Shown: positions 13,738 through 26,516 of the stretch, piece by piece
Numbering within the stretch: position 1 is the first letter of the stretch
How the letters are laid out: each line of letters starts with the position of its first letter
Source: Otis tarda
Taxonomy: Eukaryota; Chordata; Aves; Otidiformes; Otididae
DNA: 64,000 nucleotides
Assembly (NCBI GenBank): GCA_026413225.1
Contig: CM048557.1
Location: 18,516,871 to 18,580,870 of the forward strand
Direction: 5' to 3'
Position numbers and translations under genes: made by a program
The notes under the pieces: model-generated
Seen by the model: only the letters and a program-made list of their open reading frames with translations
What the model was told of the DNA's origin: nothing
Databases searched by the model: none

Positions 13738-14160
13738 TCATAGAATCATAGAATAGTTTGGGTTGGAAGGGACCTTTAAAGGTCATCTAGTGCAACCCCT
13801 CTGCAAGAAGCAGGGACATCTCCAACCAAATCAGGTTGCTCAAAGTCCCATCCAGCCTGGCCTTGAATGTTGATGCAATCCAGGATGCGGTTGGCTTTCT
13901 GGGCTGCAAACACACATTGCCAGCTCATGTGGAGCTCTTCGTCCACCAGTACACCCAAGTCCTTCTCCTCAGGGCTGCTCTCAATCCATTCTCTGCCCAA
14001 TCTGTATTTGTGCTTAGGATTGCCCCGACCCTTGTGCAGGACCTTGCACTTGGCCTTGTTGAACTTCATGAGGTTTGCACGTGCCCATCTCTCCAGCCTG
14101 TCAAGGTCCCTCTGGATGGCATGTAGTCCAGCTACATGTGGTTCAGTGATCTTCAAATGC
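13738..14160 (-). mobile_element. CR1 LINE fragment, antisense, 5'-truncated with internal deletion
   Basis: The + strand begins with the inverted CR1 3' end (tcatagaatcatagaatag, then ggttggaagggacctttaaa). It jumps at about 13868 from the 3' untranslated part straight into the end of the ORF2 reverse-transcriptase frame. The - strand translation of 13776-14156 contains ORF2 C-terminal words such as [24 protein letters not shown] and [18 protein letters not shown], all typical of CR1. The internal deletion removed several hundred bases of the element. It is dead. A copy of the unidentified repeat follows 25 bp to the right. Confidence 0.93.
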
Positions 14161-14184
14161 TTACTAGTATGTTGTTTTTTGTTG

Positions 14185-14311
14185 AGTTAGGTGAGGGTAA
14201 TAATCTCTGTTGGGTCCCTTGCTGCTCACTTGAACAGTATGTGCTTTTTTTGTGCTGGCTTTTGTTGACTTTTCCAGTTTACACCCCTGAGTGTCCCTTC
14301 CCTTCGTTCAA
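14185..14311. repeat. Unidentified interspersed repeat, copy 2
   Basis: Second copy of the segment at 9744-9872, in the same orientation. It shares taatctctgttgggtccctt, gctgctcac, tgctggcttttgttgact and ttttccagtt in the same order and spacing. It lies next to the 5'-truncated end of the antisense CR1, so the CR1 may have landed in or beside an older element. Family unknown. Confidence 0.75.
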
Positions 14312-17300
14312 GACCACCAGGCAGCTGAGGAACTGAGACTCCTTGGTCTTTCCTGACTCCGCTGACTGTGGATAGGGAGTGGATGACCGCTGATATCTAG
14401 ATACACAGATTGTGTGTCACGTTTACATGATGATGCAATTACAAAAGAAGCTGCTGCATGCCCTGGGTAGTTTGAAACACTGCATCTGCCACAGACCAGT
14501 GGTGCTGATGCTGTACTCCACTGCTTACCTTGATGGGGTCTGGGAGGGGAGCCAAACCTCTTGCCAATTTGCAGCTGAATTTGACAGCCAGGATGTGCAC
14601 GTATCGTCTTCTGGGATATAGAAGGGTTCCCTAAGCAGCAGCAGTGTGAGTGAACCTTTCTTCAAGATTTTTGGTTTCTTCTTTCAGCCAGCTTCACTGC
14701 CATTTAGCAGGGTGTCTCCTGTTCTTTTGGTAAACACCACTTTTTATGTGAAAAACCAGCATATATAATTCTGTGCTGTGTGGAAATACTGGACTCCTGC
14801 AGCACCTTGCTCAGTGCAGTTACTGTCACTTGTCCCAGTTTAAGATATGGGGAAACAGCCACTTTTCTTTCTCCATTCAACCTGTGTGACTTCCAATGAG
14901 AAATGTGATTTTTCTCTGGGTGTTGGAAACTTGCATGTAAGTGTGGCTGGCAGTTTGTTTACTTTCCTGTTATTATAGAAAGCAGTCTCCATGTGGTTTA
15001 TTCATTTGCACTGACTGTGTCCCAAATCACTCCGCTCACAGTAAAATATGTTTTCAGTGAAGTGCAGTGAAGAGCTGCAATTGTTTGTTTCATTAAAACA
15101 AGGGAGACATTTAATAGCAGTTATTCATTTCTGTTGCTTCTGTTATCTCCTAGCTTTCCAAGACATTTTACTTACCAGTATATAATATTTCCACTGAAAG
15201 GCTACCTGAGGATTAAAAACAGTAATTGCAGATCCTGAAGGTCAGAACTCCCATGGTGCCAGAGATGTTGTTTTGGAGAGGGAATGGTTTACAGCCTTGC
15301 ATGTACCCCAACAGAAACATGGTTTTGAGCCACTGGAGACAGCATGTGATGATGCAAAGTTGCTAGAAATGTGAGCAACTCCATTGATGGTACTGGAGCC
15401 CAGCAGATTGCTACTAGCTGAGGAGATGGCATTTGGCATAACCTGTGATTCTTCCAGGTACACATGCCTGTGTGATTGGAAGAAAATCACATATTTTCAA
15501 GGAAGAAAATACAGGTAAGGATAGTATTGCCTTGTTTGGCATTTAGCCACAAGGATATTGAAATCCTGTTCCATTTTCTTCAAAATAGAGCCAGACAACT
15601 CTTCCAATGGCCTTGCTGAGCTTCTGCAAAGTAGCCAAATGTTGCTCCAAAGCCCTCCGTCTCTTCCCTGGATCAACAGTGCGTGCTGCCTTCTCTCTCT
15701 GGGGATGCGTTCTGCGCTTCTTCTGCTTTCGGGCTGAGCAACAATCACCCCGCAGTAGGCATAAAACTCGCTGTAGTGAGCCAGGCTTTGCCTACTGGTC
15801 TGTTCTCTCTGAGGACACTGGTGGTTCTCCTCACAGCATTATTTATTTAAAATGAGTTAATTTCAGAGAAAGCATATCTTAAGAATAATAAAGCAGGCTG
15901 TGTGCAAATTTCACTTTTCCCTAAGGATTAACGTTCCCTGGATCTAGGAAGACATAGCTTCTTCAGTCAGTTTCCACAGAATCGCTCTTTCCAGACAAGT
16001 TTCTCCACACAGAGTAGCAGATTTTAACCCTTCAGGCTGATTTGGTTTGGTTTTTAATGGGTCTTTTAGTTCTGGCACAGAGAAAGGTGGCTTATCAGCA
16101 GACATTTCTTCTCCTTGTTCTAAGGAATCAGGGAAATTTCTTCCCCTGAGGACATGATTTAACCAGCCCTCTCCCCGACTTGCTTTACAGGTTGCCCTGG
16201 TTGTTTCCAGTTGCCAGTGGAGCTGACAATGCTGTGTTCAGCAGAGCAGCTCTGCCACCAAGAGGTGGTGATGCCAATGCCTGTGATTAAATGTGGGGAG
16301 CTTACGTGCCTCTCCCATGGCTCCCAGCAAGGTTCAGGTGCCACCAGAGGCCTGATCTAGTTAGGGTGTAATTGTTTTGACCTTCACAGAGATGTATTTA
16401 CCTTACAGCAGTGGACAAATTCTGTATTTTGGCTTATGTTTTCCTACCAAATTCATGAATTTAAGAGGAAATGAACATAAGTTACTTGGATAAATGTATT
16501 TGCAGATAGCCCATGCTTACATGGTTTGTGGGACTCATTCGTAGTCTCTTACCATAGTGGGAGTTTAGGGTATGGTTTGCCTTTGCTATCCCTCCTCTCC
16601 TGATATTTTAGTAGTGCTCTCTCTTATTTGAAAGCTCTCTTATTCACCTTTAAACTAAGTAAATGAGTGCTGTAAATAATTAAAGCAAAGGTTGATCCCG
16701 TTGGAGGGCTGCAACAAATGGCTTAGTGGGCAAATGGCCAAGTCCTTCATCTCTGCGAGTGAACTGCTGGCTTCCCCTTTCCCAGCTCACAGCATCTGCG
16801 AAGGAGTCTGTGTCCAATGTCACTGTTCCACCTAATATATAATCACACAACGGTCATTAGTTCCTACAAGGAAAGTGGCTTGTCTCCCAGCTTTGATTTG
16901 CCTCTGCACGTCCTGAAGCTTTAGTGGCAGCTAATTGGATCTCAAGCTCTATTGACATGTGCATCCCTAGGTGTCTGGGGTTTTCTTTGCTTTTTTTCCC
17001 TTGGTCTGTATAGATGGAGATAACAGGTTGTTAGCACTTGAAACACAAATGCAACCCACTTTTCATGTCTCTTGGCAAATAAAGGCTCAACAGCATGTAT
17101 CATGTTAATTAGCATCCTTCCCAATTTATTTATCTGAGATTATACTGATGGATGTTGAGGACAAATGAAAGTGATTATATTTAAAAAAAAAAAAAAAGGA
17201 AAAAAAAAAAGGCAAAGGGCTGAATACGGGTATCCTGTGAATATTCTCAACATAAGCATAGGTTTTGAAAGAACGGGCATTTCCTTTTTCTGCTGGCCTG

Positions 17301-20300
17301 AATTCAGTGTACATGGGATTTCAATACGTGAGCATAGTTCAAAGGAGTCTTTACACCCTGGCACAGGTGCAGTCCTGTTGCCCCTAGAGATCAAGGCAAA
17401 ATTACCACTTACTGGGACATGCAGGAAAGGAATGACTCGTACAGGACCATGTCTGGGAAAAGACAATTCAAGTGAGCAGGAGGGATGGCACAGGAAGGAG
17501 ACGGGGCCTTTGAGGATAGGTTGTGAGATCTGCGGGACACGAGGCTGATGCATCAAGACAGAGGAGCATCACTGAGAGCAGCAACTGGTGAGGTGCATAA
17601 CTGGAGAAAGGGGATAGAAGCTGTTTTGTGTCAGTCATCTTTGGAGCAAGCATGTGGAGAAAACCTAATACAAAGGAAGCTTCATTCTGGAAAAGAAATT
17701 ACGATGTTAGGTCGTGATGGCACCCAGCTTCGCTGGTGTCACTGCTATTGACAATGTTAGTATCGTTTTTTCCCAACCAGCTTTATAATCTGAAGAAGAG
17801 CTTACTTACGTGTAAATAAAAGGTTTCTTCTATGGAATCAGCATAAGATGTGTCCTGACTGCTGTATAAATAATTAGACGTGTCACAAAAACCGTTTGTT
17901 CACTCACCTGAAATTCCTTCAACATACTGGTGAGGCTTTTGTCAGTTAAAATGCTTAATGTCCCAAAAGAATTGACTTAATATCCTGGTGTTTAATTTTC
18001 CTTTTGTATATGTAATTTATTTGATTTACCTGCCTAGTTATACCCACCCTTTCCCCATGTTTGCTACAGCATTCAAACTCCTTTGACACAAGAAGCAGCA
18101 AGCCAAGAATTTGTGTTTAAAGTTTTTATTCCTAGGTTCACTAAAAAGAAACAAGATTTAGGGTTTTTTAAGGAGGTCTAGGACTGTCTTATTGGGAAGT
18201 GCCCGTGCACAGGGTGCCATACAAGACAGAGAGCAGGATGTACGCATCCTCCTCAATAAGCAGCCAGCTGTGCTATTGGCTTAATTCTGTATGCAAGCAA
18301 AGAATGTGCATAGCTGCACCTTAACATTTGAGCCCGTGTCTCTGGGCTGGTTATGATGTACCTTATTGAAACAAGCTTGGGGACTGGCTGCACAAGTTAT
18401 TCAGCTGCTGCTGTGCATAAGAACAAGTTAAATGGCAGCGGCCTCTCTGGCTACAGAAAACATTTTCTTTATATGGAACGATGATAAAATGCCTGTCTCT
18501 CCCTTGGACTTTAAAGGACTCGTTTGGACAAAATCAGGTGCAGTTTGCTGAAAACATTGGATTTTGCTCTTGCATGAAAAATTTTGAGTTGCAGAGCCTA
18601 GTGACATGACAGACTTATGATCTCTTGTTTAAAACAAAGCAGCGCTAAAGCTGCTCTTGGGATTCATTGGCATTTTAATAGCATGACTAGAGTGAGAATG
18701 TTTCAGTGGCTCTTTTCTTGCAGACTCAGCTATCTGCCGTGTCAGGTGCCTTGACACCTGCTTTTGAGCGCAAGCAGGTGCTTGTGGGTGGAAGACAGTG
18801 ACTGAAACTGATTAATCACAATTAAATGTATGCACAAACCATGGACCCAGGAAAAACTAATTTGAAAGACCCATCTTCTTTGACTTTCTTATTAGCTTTT
18901 TGTTATAAAAAACTATTGCAACTTCTTGGTTCTTATCAGAGTGCATGGTGGGAGACTCTTTCTCTTATAGTTTCACCAGCTGCCTGCTCCAGGCAAATGC
19001 AAGAGGTACTTGTCCTTCCTTTTGCTTCCTGATGAACCTCAGTTTTATCCTTTCAGTGCCAGGAGGATTACTGACCCTCTCAGGTTAGTAACTCCATTCC
19101 TTGTCTAGGATTCTGTACAGTGCTTCACATCCCAGGTTTGTTTTGGTATTCAAATAACTACTCCAAATTATATTATTGATTCTATGGCATGAGTGGAGTC
19201 AGGGTATTCCTATTTTACAAATAGTAACCTGAAACACAAGAGAAACAGTCACGTTTCAAGTCTGCGTAGGAAGCCTATGGCACAGCTGAAAGGTTTCACC
19301 TCAGTTGACCCAAGGCAGTATGGTTCAGAAATGTTCATTCTTCTTCCTGCTCTCAGACCATCTCCCACAATCTTCTGTTCCTGTATTCTCTGCTTTTCCT
19401 CTGAACTTACACAGCCATTGCCAGTGCATCTCTCTTGGTATCAAACACTGCTAGAGCCAATGAGCATTTCAGCTAACTTACTGAAGTTTGGAAGATCCAT
19501 AAAATGTTTGACTCCTGATGCAGGCTTTTTGCAGTCAAACTAGGAAAAGAGAATTCACTAAGCAAGTCGTTTGCTGTGTTTAAGGAAGCAATTAGAAAAA
19601 AAATGTTAAGTCCTGGAGTTATTTCACGTTTGGGGGCGAAGTGAGGAAGAGGGGTTCCCAAAGAGCTGAGCAAACTGTCCTGGAGATGCTGCGTAACATC
19701 TATGACACTGACAAGAAATTAGTATATTGTCCCTTAACTGCCAAACCTCAGCAAAATTCATGCAATTTCTCTTACTTACTAAAATCTTACAAGATTTCTA
19801 TTTGTAGGCAGATGATATAAGGAAGATTTCAGTGGTGAGGGTATACATACTGCTCTCAGCTTCTTATAGACAGGCTTGAGGACATCTCATTTAAAACAAG
19901 CCTTACCTGTTGGTGCAATCAATCTCATCTCTTCTTAGCAGGCAAGAGGGCTCCCACAAATGTCCTTATAGATTAGGCTTTTTCTGTTTACATTCGATTT
20001 CCCACTCCCTGCTATTTGTAGAGAATGATTATCATGATGTTAAATTAAAAGTTTTGCCTGGTGGGAAACTATTGGATATTTTGTTATTTTCTTACAGCCT
20101 CTCCTGCTCTGGTGGAGAGGCAGAGGCAGGGGAAGCAATCACCAGAAAGGTCAGGAATATTTACTTACCGATATTGAAACACTGCTGAGAGGCTTTGTCC
20201 AGTTTAGGGGGTTTGTTGGGTGGAATTTTTGCTCATGGTGTGGTAGGGAACCACTGAGGCTTGAAATTAAAAGTCTCCATTCACCTGCAGGTTAGAAAGC

Positions 20301-23300
20301 TGGCGATGCTGCTGGCATTCTCTGGCCTTTGCCTAAAGGCTATGCCAGCAGCTAAGTGACATCTCATACTGCCAGCAAGTTGAAAAGGAGTTAATAAAGA
20401 TCTCCTCAAGAGCCTTCTTTTGGCCTTTCTTCCAGAGAGCATTACAGCAAAGCCACCTTCCCTCTCAGTGTGCTGGCACGGTGGAAGGACATTGGCTCTT
20501 CAGTAGTGGTATAGCTTCAGTTTAATCCAAATCTTGCATCATATAAGCCATAAATATTGATAATAGCTGTGTTCTGCACAGATGCAGCTTTCTTCTTTGC
20601 CCGAGAATTTTTACTCCAAAGCGTTTCCTCCTCCTTATCAGCAGCAAAATTACAGGACTGGGCTTCACAGGAAGCAGTACTTGTCTCCTGTTTCATGCCT
20701 TGACAGTAAGCAGATAAACTCCAAAGCCTTTCATTTAGACAGAGAGTGAGAGAGCTGTCAAACCATCCCCAGGAACCGAGACGGCTTCTGCAATCCCCCA
20801 TCTGTAATGCTGACATGGAAATAATTATGAGCCTTGCTGGGTTTTTGCGGTGCAGAATGTTTATGTAGTGCTTTCAGCATGTCTGTGTCTGTGCTAAGCA
20901 GGGTTTTTGTTGTTGCTGCTGTTACACGGTTTTTATCCCAGCCTCAATTATTCCTAGGTTGTCTTATTCAAGGAGGCAAGGCGGAGTGTGACAGCTCTTG
21001 GTCCTCTTGAAGGATGCTGGTTTCTGTAGCTGGGCTTGTCAGCCAGCCAGCCACAATTCTGCTTGAAGGCTCCGGATTCTGAAGCAATGAGGGGACAAAG
21101 CTGACAGTAAAACAAGCCGTACATGTAAATTGCTACAGCTTAAGTAGATGTCTCGAGGGCAAACGTATCAAGAAGGAACCACTTTTTAATTTGGCCTGAA
21201 TTTATATACAGGCTTAAGTAAGATTTTTTTAAGGGATGTTTTGTCACAGTTGTAAATTACATGAGGCTCGGATAGATCCCTGCCCGTTCTCTCTCACTGC
21301 ATCAGCTGTTTCCAGCCACTTTTCCTGACCTCTGTGGCAGTTTCTCTCCAGTCCTGCTGCATCTCTTGTAGCTTTCTCTTCTCCAGTTCAAATACTGAGT
21401 TTCCGTCATTACCTGAAAATCTCTGCACATGACCTGTCTACCTTAAAGTAGTATATATATTTTTATAAAGTCTTTTTAATAGAACAAGGAGAGATTTAAG
21501 AGCCAGATTAAGGCCTAATGGAACTCAGTGAGAAATTATTTCTGCTCATAGCAGCGGGAACAGGATCTTACCATAGACAAAATGCTGGTAGTATCCATGC
21601 TCCACTCTACGAAGTGGCTGTCTGGCAGTTGTGGATTGTAGTGGATTACCACGCTAAGCACCAGGACACGTTTAACTTCTGTTAGTGGAAACACCACTGG
21701 AACCTGATGGCACTGATAAGCACGTTCAAGCCTCCAGTGTGTCTGAAGCCAGAAGTCATAGGAATTTATATGGATGGGGCACCAGCATGACGCTTACTCC
21801 TCTCATCTGTTGGCCAATGAATCCCAAGGAGGAAAAGAATTTTTCTCTGCTTCATTTCCAGGTTGATAAAAGGTTCTTACTGCCTAACCTTTCAGAAACT
21901 GTTTCTTCTAAGGAAATCTCTGTTATTCCACATAACTTAAAATAGGCGTCTCATTTAGAGTAACAGTTTGCCTGCTGAGAGTTGTTATTATGCTTCATTG
22001 TGCTCCTTCACTAGATAGAGTTGTGCTTTGTGGAGGGCCTAGCTTGCGTATGGGAGAACGGAGGAGATTCAAATTGCAGAATATTTAATATAGTACTTGC
22101 AGTCCCTCTTTTGCCATGGACATTTTGCCTGGCTGAGGACTGGTAGCACAGAGACAAACAAGAGAAGCTGACAGATTGGTGAATGCTGGGTGGGATCCTT
22201 TGTCAGGAGACGTGATTAATCACTGTGGTGCTGCAGCATTTAATTTTCAGAAAGATCATTTTCTGAAAAACTCAAATTGAAGGCAGAAGAGACAGCTGGG
22301 GATGTTTTGTGAGTTTTTATTTAAATAAAATATACAACTAGAATAAAGGCACATTGAAAAGTTCCTGCTATTCTAAAAATGTTTTGGGAGGAAACAAAAT
22401 TGAGGTTAACAGAATGACCTGGAGGAGCATTTGCCAGCTATGCTCCACAAATAGATGTTCAGTTGTACTTATCCCTCTCTGGTCAAAGCCAGTAGGAATC
22501 ATATGTCTAGAGCTTCAAGGAGTGCTTCAATTAGGGAGAAAAAATACCCATCTTATAACCTTGTACAGAGGTTATTCAAGCAGAGGTCAATGTGCTTTTA
22601 ACAAGACTGCAGGCAGACACTGAACTCCTTGCAGCCTGAAGGAGAGAAGTCATCTGAGCTCTTGGAATTGCAAGGCTACTTCTGCGTCAAGAGTGATTCA
22701 TTCATGCAAGACAACACCTTAATAAAAAAGGCTCTGTGTTACTGGCTGGAAACAGGGGAGACACAGACGGTGGGGGACTTCGTGCTGGTACCTCAGCTAC
22801 AGGCACAAGTGACAGGAGACCAAAGGCCGATTCCTGCTTCCCCTGTCTCCTGGTGCCAAAGGGCCACAGACTCAGTTCTGCTGGACAAGGTTGGTTCTGG
22901 GTGATACTGAAGACCTCTTTGACCCTAGCATAAGCAAACAGAACAGTGTGGATGCTTTAAGGAGCAGCTCTGTGAAAAAGATGTTTTAAATCAACTGCTC
23001 TTCAGAGACTGGCACTCTTCAGTGTATTTACAGCATGCTTGGTTAGAATATTAGTTAGAAACTTCAGTAAAGGAGAACTATGTAAAATCCTATATTTACA
23101 CTCACCCAACTAAATACAAAGCTCTGTATGTGTATATATATATAAAACTGTGTGAGATTTCCAGGTACCTTCCCGTGGCAGTGGACATCTGAAATAAAAA
23201 AGTGAAGAAATGTGGAGATGGTGTTTCACAGCACATGTATGCCTCTTTCAAATTTCCAACTTGCATAGGGATGAGAGAGAGAAGGAAATGAGACACACCC

Positions 23301-25356
23301 ATGGTGTGGGATTATCAAGAGCTTATATCCTCTTCCAAGCAAGATGCAAACCAGCACTTTGTTTTTAAACCAACAAATAATAATGGGTCATACAGTGTTC
23401 ATGACTTGATGTTGAGGGACTTATGTTGAGGCTTTTTGAAATAGTGAGAATATTTGAATAGTGACAGAACTGGTCTGCTTTCTTGAGCAATGCTCTGCTG
23501 TTTACTCAGTTTCTGAACTATGGAATTCTGTTCCCAGTTGTGTTCCCAGTACAAAGATCTTGCACCCTTTGTGCAGGGAGGAGTAGTTAATTTTATGAGG
23601 AGGGGAGGGCTTGCTTTCATTTTGCCTCAGCAAGTTGCTTGCTAGTGCATCTTCTCCAGGTAAAAGGAAGAGCAGGAATGCTTGGTGAGGCAATCTCTTG
23701 ACATCATGTGTACTAACAAAATGTTGTTCCTGATCTTGAAGTACTTTCTAAATGTTGGTTGTAAGTTACTGAATTATCATTAAGTTATTATTAAGCTATT
23801 ATTGTTGTTGTTGTTGATCTCAAAGAGGACATGAAGGTTCCATTAACAGCAGAAGCCTGTGAGCCCTGGTAAAAAGGATTATCATGCTGAGCCACTGCAT
23901 TGGTTTGCAGAGCAAAATTTGAGTGAGGAAATGCAAACTTTGCCTTTTGCATCCTTTTGGTAGCATGGCATTTGCCCTTCAGATAAGCATCACTGTTTCA
24001 TTTGACCTTATCTCCTCTGTTCCAGATTAGTGGTGATGTGAACTGTAGGCTGATGCATAGCGCTCTCACTTTACAGGGCGGATCTTCTCAGGTGTGATAA
24101 ATTAATGTTCCAAACAGACCTTTCTCTTTGCCTTCAAGGCCACAGATCTACTAGCACATTTCTGTCTCCACCTGCCCTCAGCTATGCTGTTTCTCTTCAC
24201 CTCTCTCCCATTCTGAACAAGAATTAGTTTTTCAACAATTAATTACCTCACTGCCTCTGTAGCACACTAACTGAATCTCAAAGCCTCTCTCAGACCAGCA
24301 ACACTACCGTGCCCTTCCATCCTGATTGATGGCTGTGCTTGAGACCACAGCAGGTCCAGTTGAGACACAGGGAGCTGAGGATTAGCGAAGAGCTGAAACC
24401 CAGTTCAATCTAATTCTTAAATGAATGCTAGGAATCCCCCTCACATATAAGTTCATCATTGATTGCCTGTAATTTTCTCAACTAATTCCAAATTTAATGA
24501 TAGCTTTCAGCGCTGGATTTCTCTTCTAATTAATGTACCAGGGACTATGTATAATCTCTGTCTGAAGTCAAAAGCAGTCAAAACCCTCCTCAGCTGGAAT
24601 GACTACTGTCAGAGGGGCAGGCACTAGAGAATACACCGTGCCTGTTTGTTATCCGATATGGAAGAGACTATCTCCCTGAAGCAAGTTGTGAACTTAATTT
24701 TGGTTTTCTTTTTGACTGCTGCAGCAGAAAGATGTCAGAGTGGCACTGTGTTTTGCAGTCAGATTTATAGCAGATTGATGGAGAAGAAAATGGGACAGCT
24801 CGGCTCACCCTTCTTGTTGTACCTCCGATGTCAAACAGACCACTAACATTGGCACCCAGGGGAGCGGGATGAGTACGGGCATATTTGAGCAGCACTGTTC
24901 AGTGCTTTTCATTTACAGTAGAACAACCATGAGTATCCGTTTATTATTTACTTCCTTCTTTGCGTTTGCTTGATCCTCTAGAAGTGTGTATGTATGGTTA
25001 GACTGGGAGAGAGGCACCTGCAGTCATTTTGGATACTACCTGGTGGTGACCAGTGGATCCAACAATAGCCTGCTTTACCAGCAGAGACTCTCAACAAGAA
25101 AGCACCATCTTCGATTGCAAAAGCCTCTAAAGCAGAACTTTGTACTTTCATTAAATCAACAAAAATGCATTTATTGGAGAGCAGCTCCATTTAGTAACTA
25201 AATTCTTAAATCCTCTCTGTCGTGAATTTTGGATAGCTCATTCCCTGCTGCTTCAATATAACTTTGTCCATCCTGCCGTAAGAACTGGGGTACCCTGGCT
25301 GATATAATGAACACAATTCAGAGCATCAGTACAATGTCAGTGCCAGTGTTGTTCTC
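14312..25356. other. Intronic stretch without recognised genes
   Basis: Eleven kilobases with no exon that I recognise. A/T-rich with one double A-run at 17180-17210 and a short (GTT)n-like tract near 23800. An 82-codon open frame without a start codon runs on the - strand at 15543-15791 with a lysine/arginine-rich stretch (see findings). Other open frames are short and featureless. Non-repetitive pieces near 18.6 kb and 20.5-20.9 kb could be regulatory, but nothing in the sequence alone proves it. Confidence 0.5.
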
Positions 25357-25969
25357 TGTGATGGTTTAGCCCAAATTACCACACAGTTTCTCACTCACCC
25401 TCCCCCTCCCCAGTGGGATGGGAGAGAGTTGGGAAGGAAGGAAAACTCATGGGTTGAGATGAAGACAGTTTACTAAAATAACAAAGGAAAACTGCAATAA
25501 TAACAGAATATAAGGATACTAAAATATACAAAATGAACAACGTATGTTTTCTCACCACCCGATGTCCCAATGACCGATACAGCCCGTCCCGAGCAGCGAT
25601 CACAGAAACGAAACCAAGCAGCAAGCAAAGGAGCAAAAGGGAGCCAGCAAGGTAGAGGGAACGATGCCAGCAAACAAGGGAGAAAGATGGATGCCAAGAA
25701 GGCAGATACCCGCCCTGGCCAATCCCCACTTATATATTGAGCATGACGTTTATGGCATGGAATACTCTCTTTGGCCAGTTTGGGTCAATTATTCTGTCCG
25801 TCTTTCTCCCAGCTTCCCGCATCTGCAAATTAACGAGACTTGGAAAGCCTGGTCTCATTAGCAACAACTCCTATCATCAGGGTGTTTATCTACATTCTTC
25901 ACACACGAAATCCAAAACACACCAGCTACTGAGAGGAAAATTAACTCCATCCCTGCTGAAACCAGGACA
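25357..25969 (-). mobile_element. Solo LTR of an endogenous retrovirus, same family as 791-1430
   Basis: A 613-bp element with TG...CA ends (TGTGATGG ... CCAGGACA). Flanks are ttctc at 25352-25356 and atctc at 25970-25974, a 4-of-5 match that fits an old target duplication. It aligns by eye to the LTR at 791: tttctcacc then ccaatgaccgatacagc, the TATA-like cttatatattgag near 25730, and gaggaaaattaactccat near the right end. In sense (- strand) it shows the aactgtcttcatctcaaccc block seen in avian retroviral LTRs. No internal region is attached. It sits 445 bp upstream of a TSPAN4 exon, antisense to the gene. Confidence 0.85.
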
Positions 25970-26414
25970 ATCTCCCAGGAAGCATATGGAAGATGCTGAG
26001 GGGTACTTGGTCACAACTGAAGACATTAGGCTAAAAGAAAATGCTGTGGGTAGATGAATGTTTTCATATATAAGCCTCATTTGCAAAAAAAAAAAAATGA
26101 GTGATTAAACTGAATCCAGTCTCTCTCTGTAGTACTTTAGTGGTTATGTGAGAAGGGAAAAGATGTTCTGGAGGTCTGTGATGGAAAACATGAACATTTA
26201 TCTCAGAACAGGGACTCCTCATGTTCTTTACAAAATGCAGATACCTGTAACAGATACCAGCTCTACTGGAGAAAGGCTTTAGGAAATGTCAGAAAACTTT
26301 TTATTCATTTCAGTATAGGACTGTTGTTCAGCATCTCCCTGCTCTGGGCACTTTGGGTCTGAAATGTGGTACTCAGCAAATTTTGAAGTTTATGTCTTTC
26401 ATTGTTGATTTTAG
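25970..26414 (+). other. TSPAN4: Intron end before the TSPAN4 exon at 26415
   Basis: Unique-looking sequence with one A-run near 26086-26097. It ends in the acceptor attgttgattttag, with a short pyrimidine-poor tract, directly before ATTGACAAG. No other feature seen. Confidence 0.7.
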
Positions 26415-26516
26415 ATTGACAAGTATGCTCAGCGGGACCTGAAGAAAGGGCTTCATTTGTATGGGACAGATGGAAATATTGGCCTAACTAATGCATGGAG
26501 CATCATTCAAACAGAT
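26415..26516 (+). CDS. TSPAN4: Tetraspanin-4, exon for the start of the large extracellular loop
   Basis: This 102-bp exon reads in phase 0 as 34 residues, IDKYAQRDLKKGLHLYG followed by TDGNIGLTNAWSIIQTD. It is bounded by ttttag and by the donor gtaagt. In tetraspanins this segment forms the first helices of the large extracellular loop, directly after the third membrane span. The residues match vertebrate TSPAN4 as I know it far better than its near relative TSPAN9, which has a different charged segment and ends in IIQAE. TSPAN4 is a small four-span membrane protein that organises other membrane proteins and is a known builder of migrasomes on retraction fibres of migrating cells. By analogy with other tetraspanin genes this is coding exon 4 of 7. 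Exon length is a multiple of three. Confidence 0.95.

Larger units (their letters stand above)
1..26414 (+). other. TSPAN4: TSPAN4 intron (3' part) upstream of the first exon in the window
   Basis: No exon was recognised here. The exon at 26415 starts in phase 0 with the residues IDKYAQ, which in tetraspanins lie just after the third membrane segment. The first three membrane segments and the small loop must therefore be encoded upstream. I looked for the glycine-rich start of the second membrane-segment exon and for a leucine/phenylalanine-rich exon ending in a TDK/TDR-like sequence and found neither, so they are probably left of the window. That makes this intron longer than 26 kb. The + strand is often T-rich here. 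Repeats inside are listed separately. A short divergent exon could have been missed by eye. Confidence 0.7.

Noticed and set aside
13776-14156. 126-codon - strand frame with reverse-transcriptase-like words
   Set aside because: It is the C-terminal end of CR1 ORF2 in a truncated, internally deleted copy, not a host gene.
17140-17556. Opposing open frames of 138 and 127 codons on both strands
   Set aside because: They cross the double A-run at 17180-17210 (poly-lysine or poly-phenylalanine) and have no domain or conservation clue.
1-26414. Upstream TSPAN4 exons (membrane segments 1-3)
   Set aside because: No glycine-rich second-segment exon or leucine-rich third-segment exon with correct borders was found; candidate hydrophobic frames (for example near 18.9 and 24.7 kb) do not read as TSPAN4.
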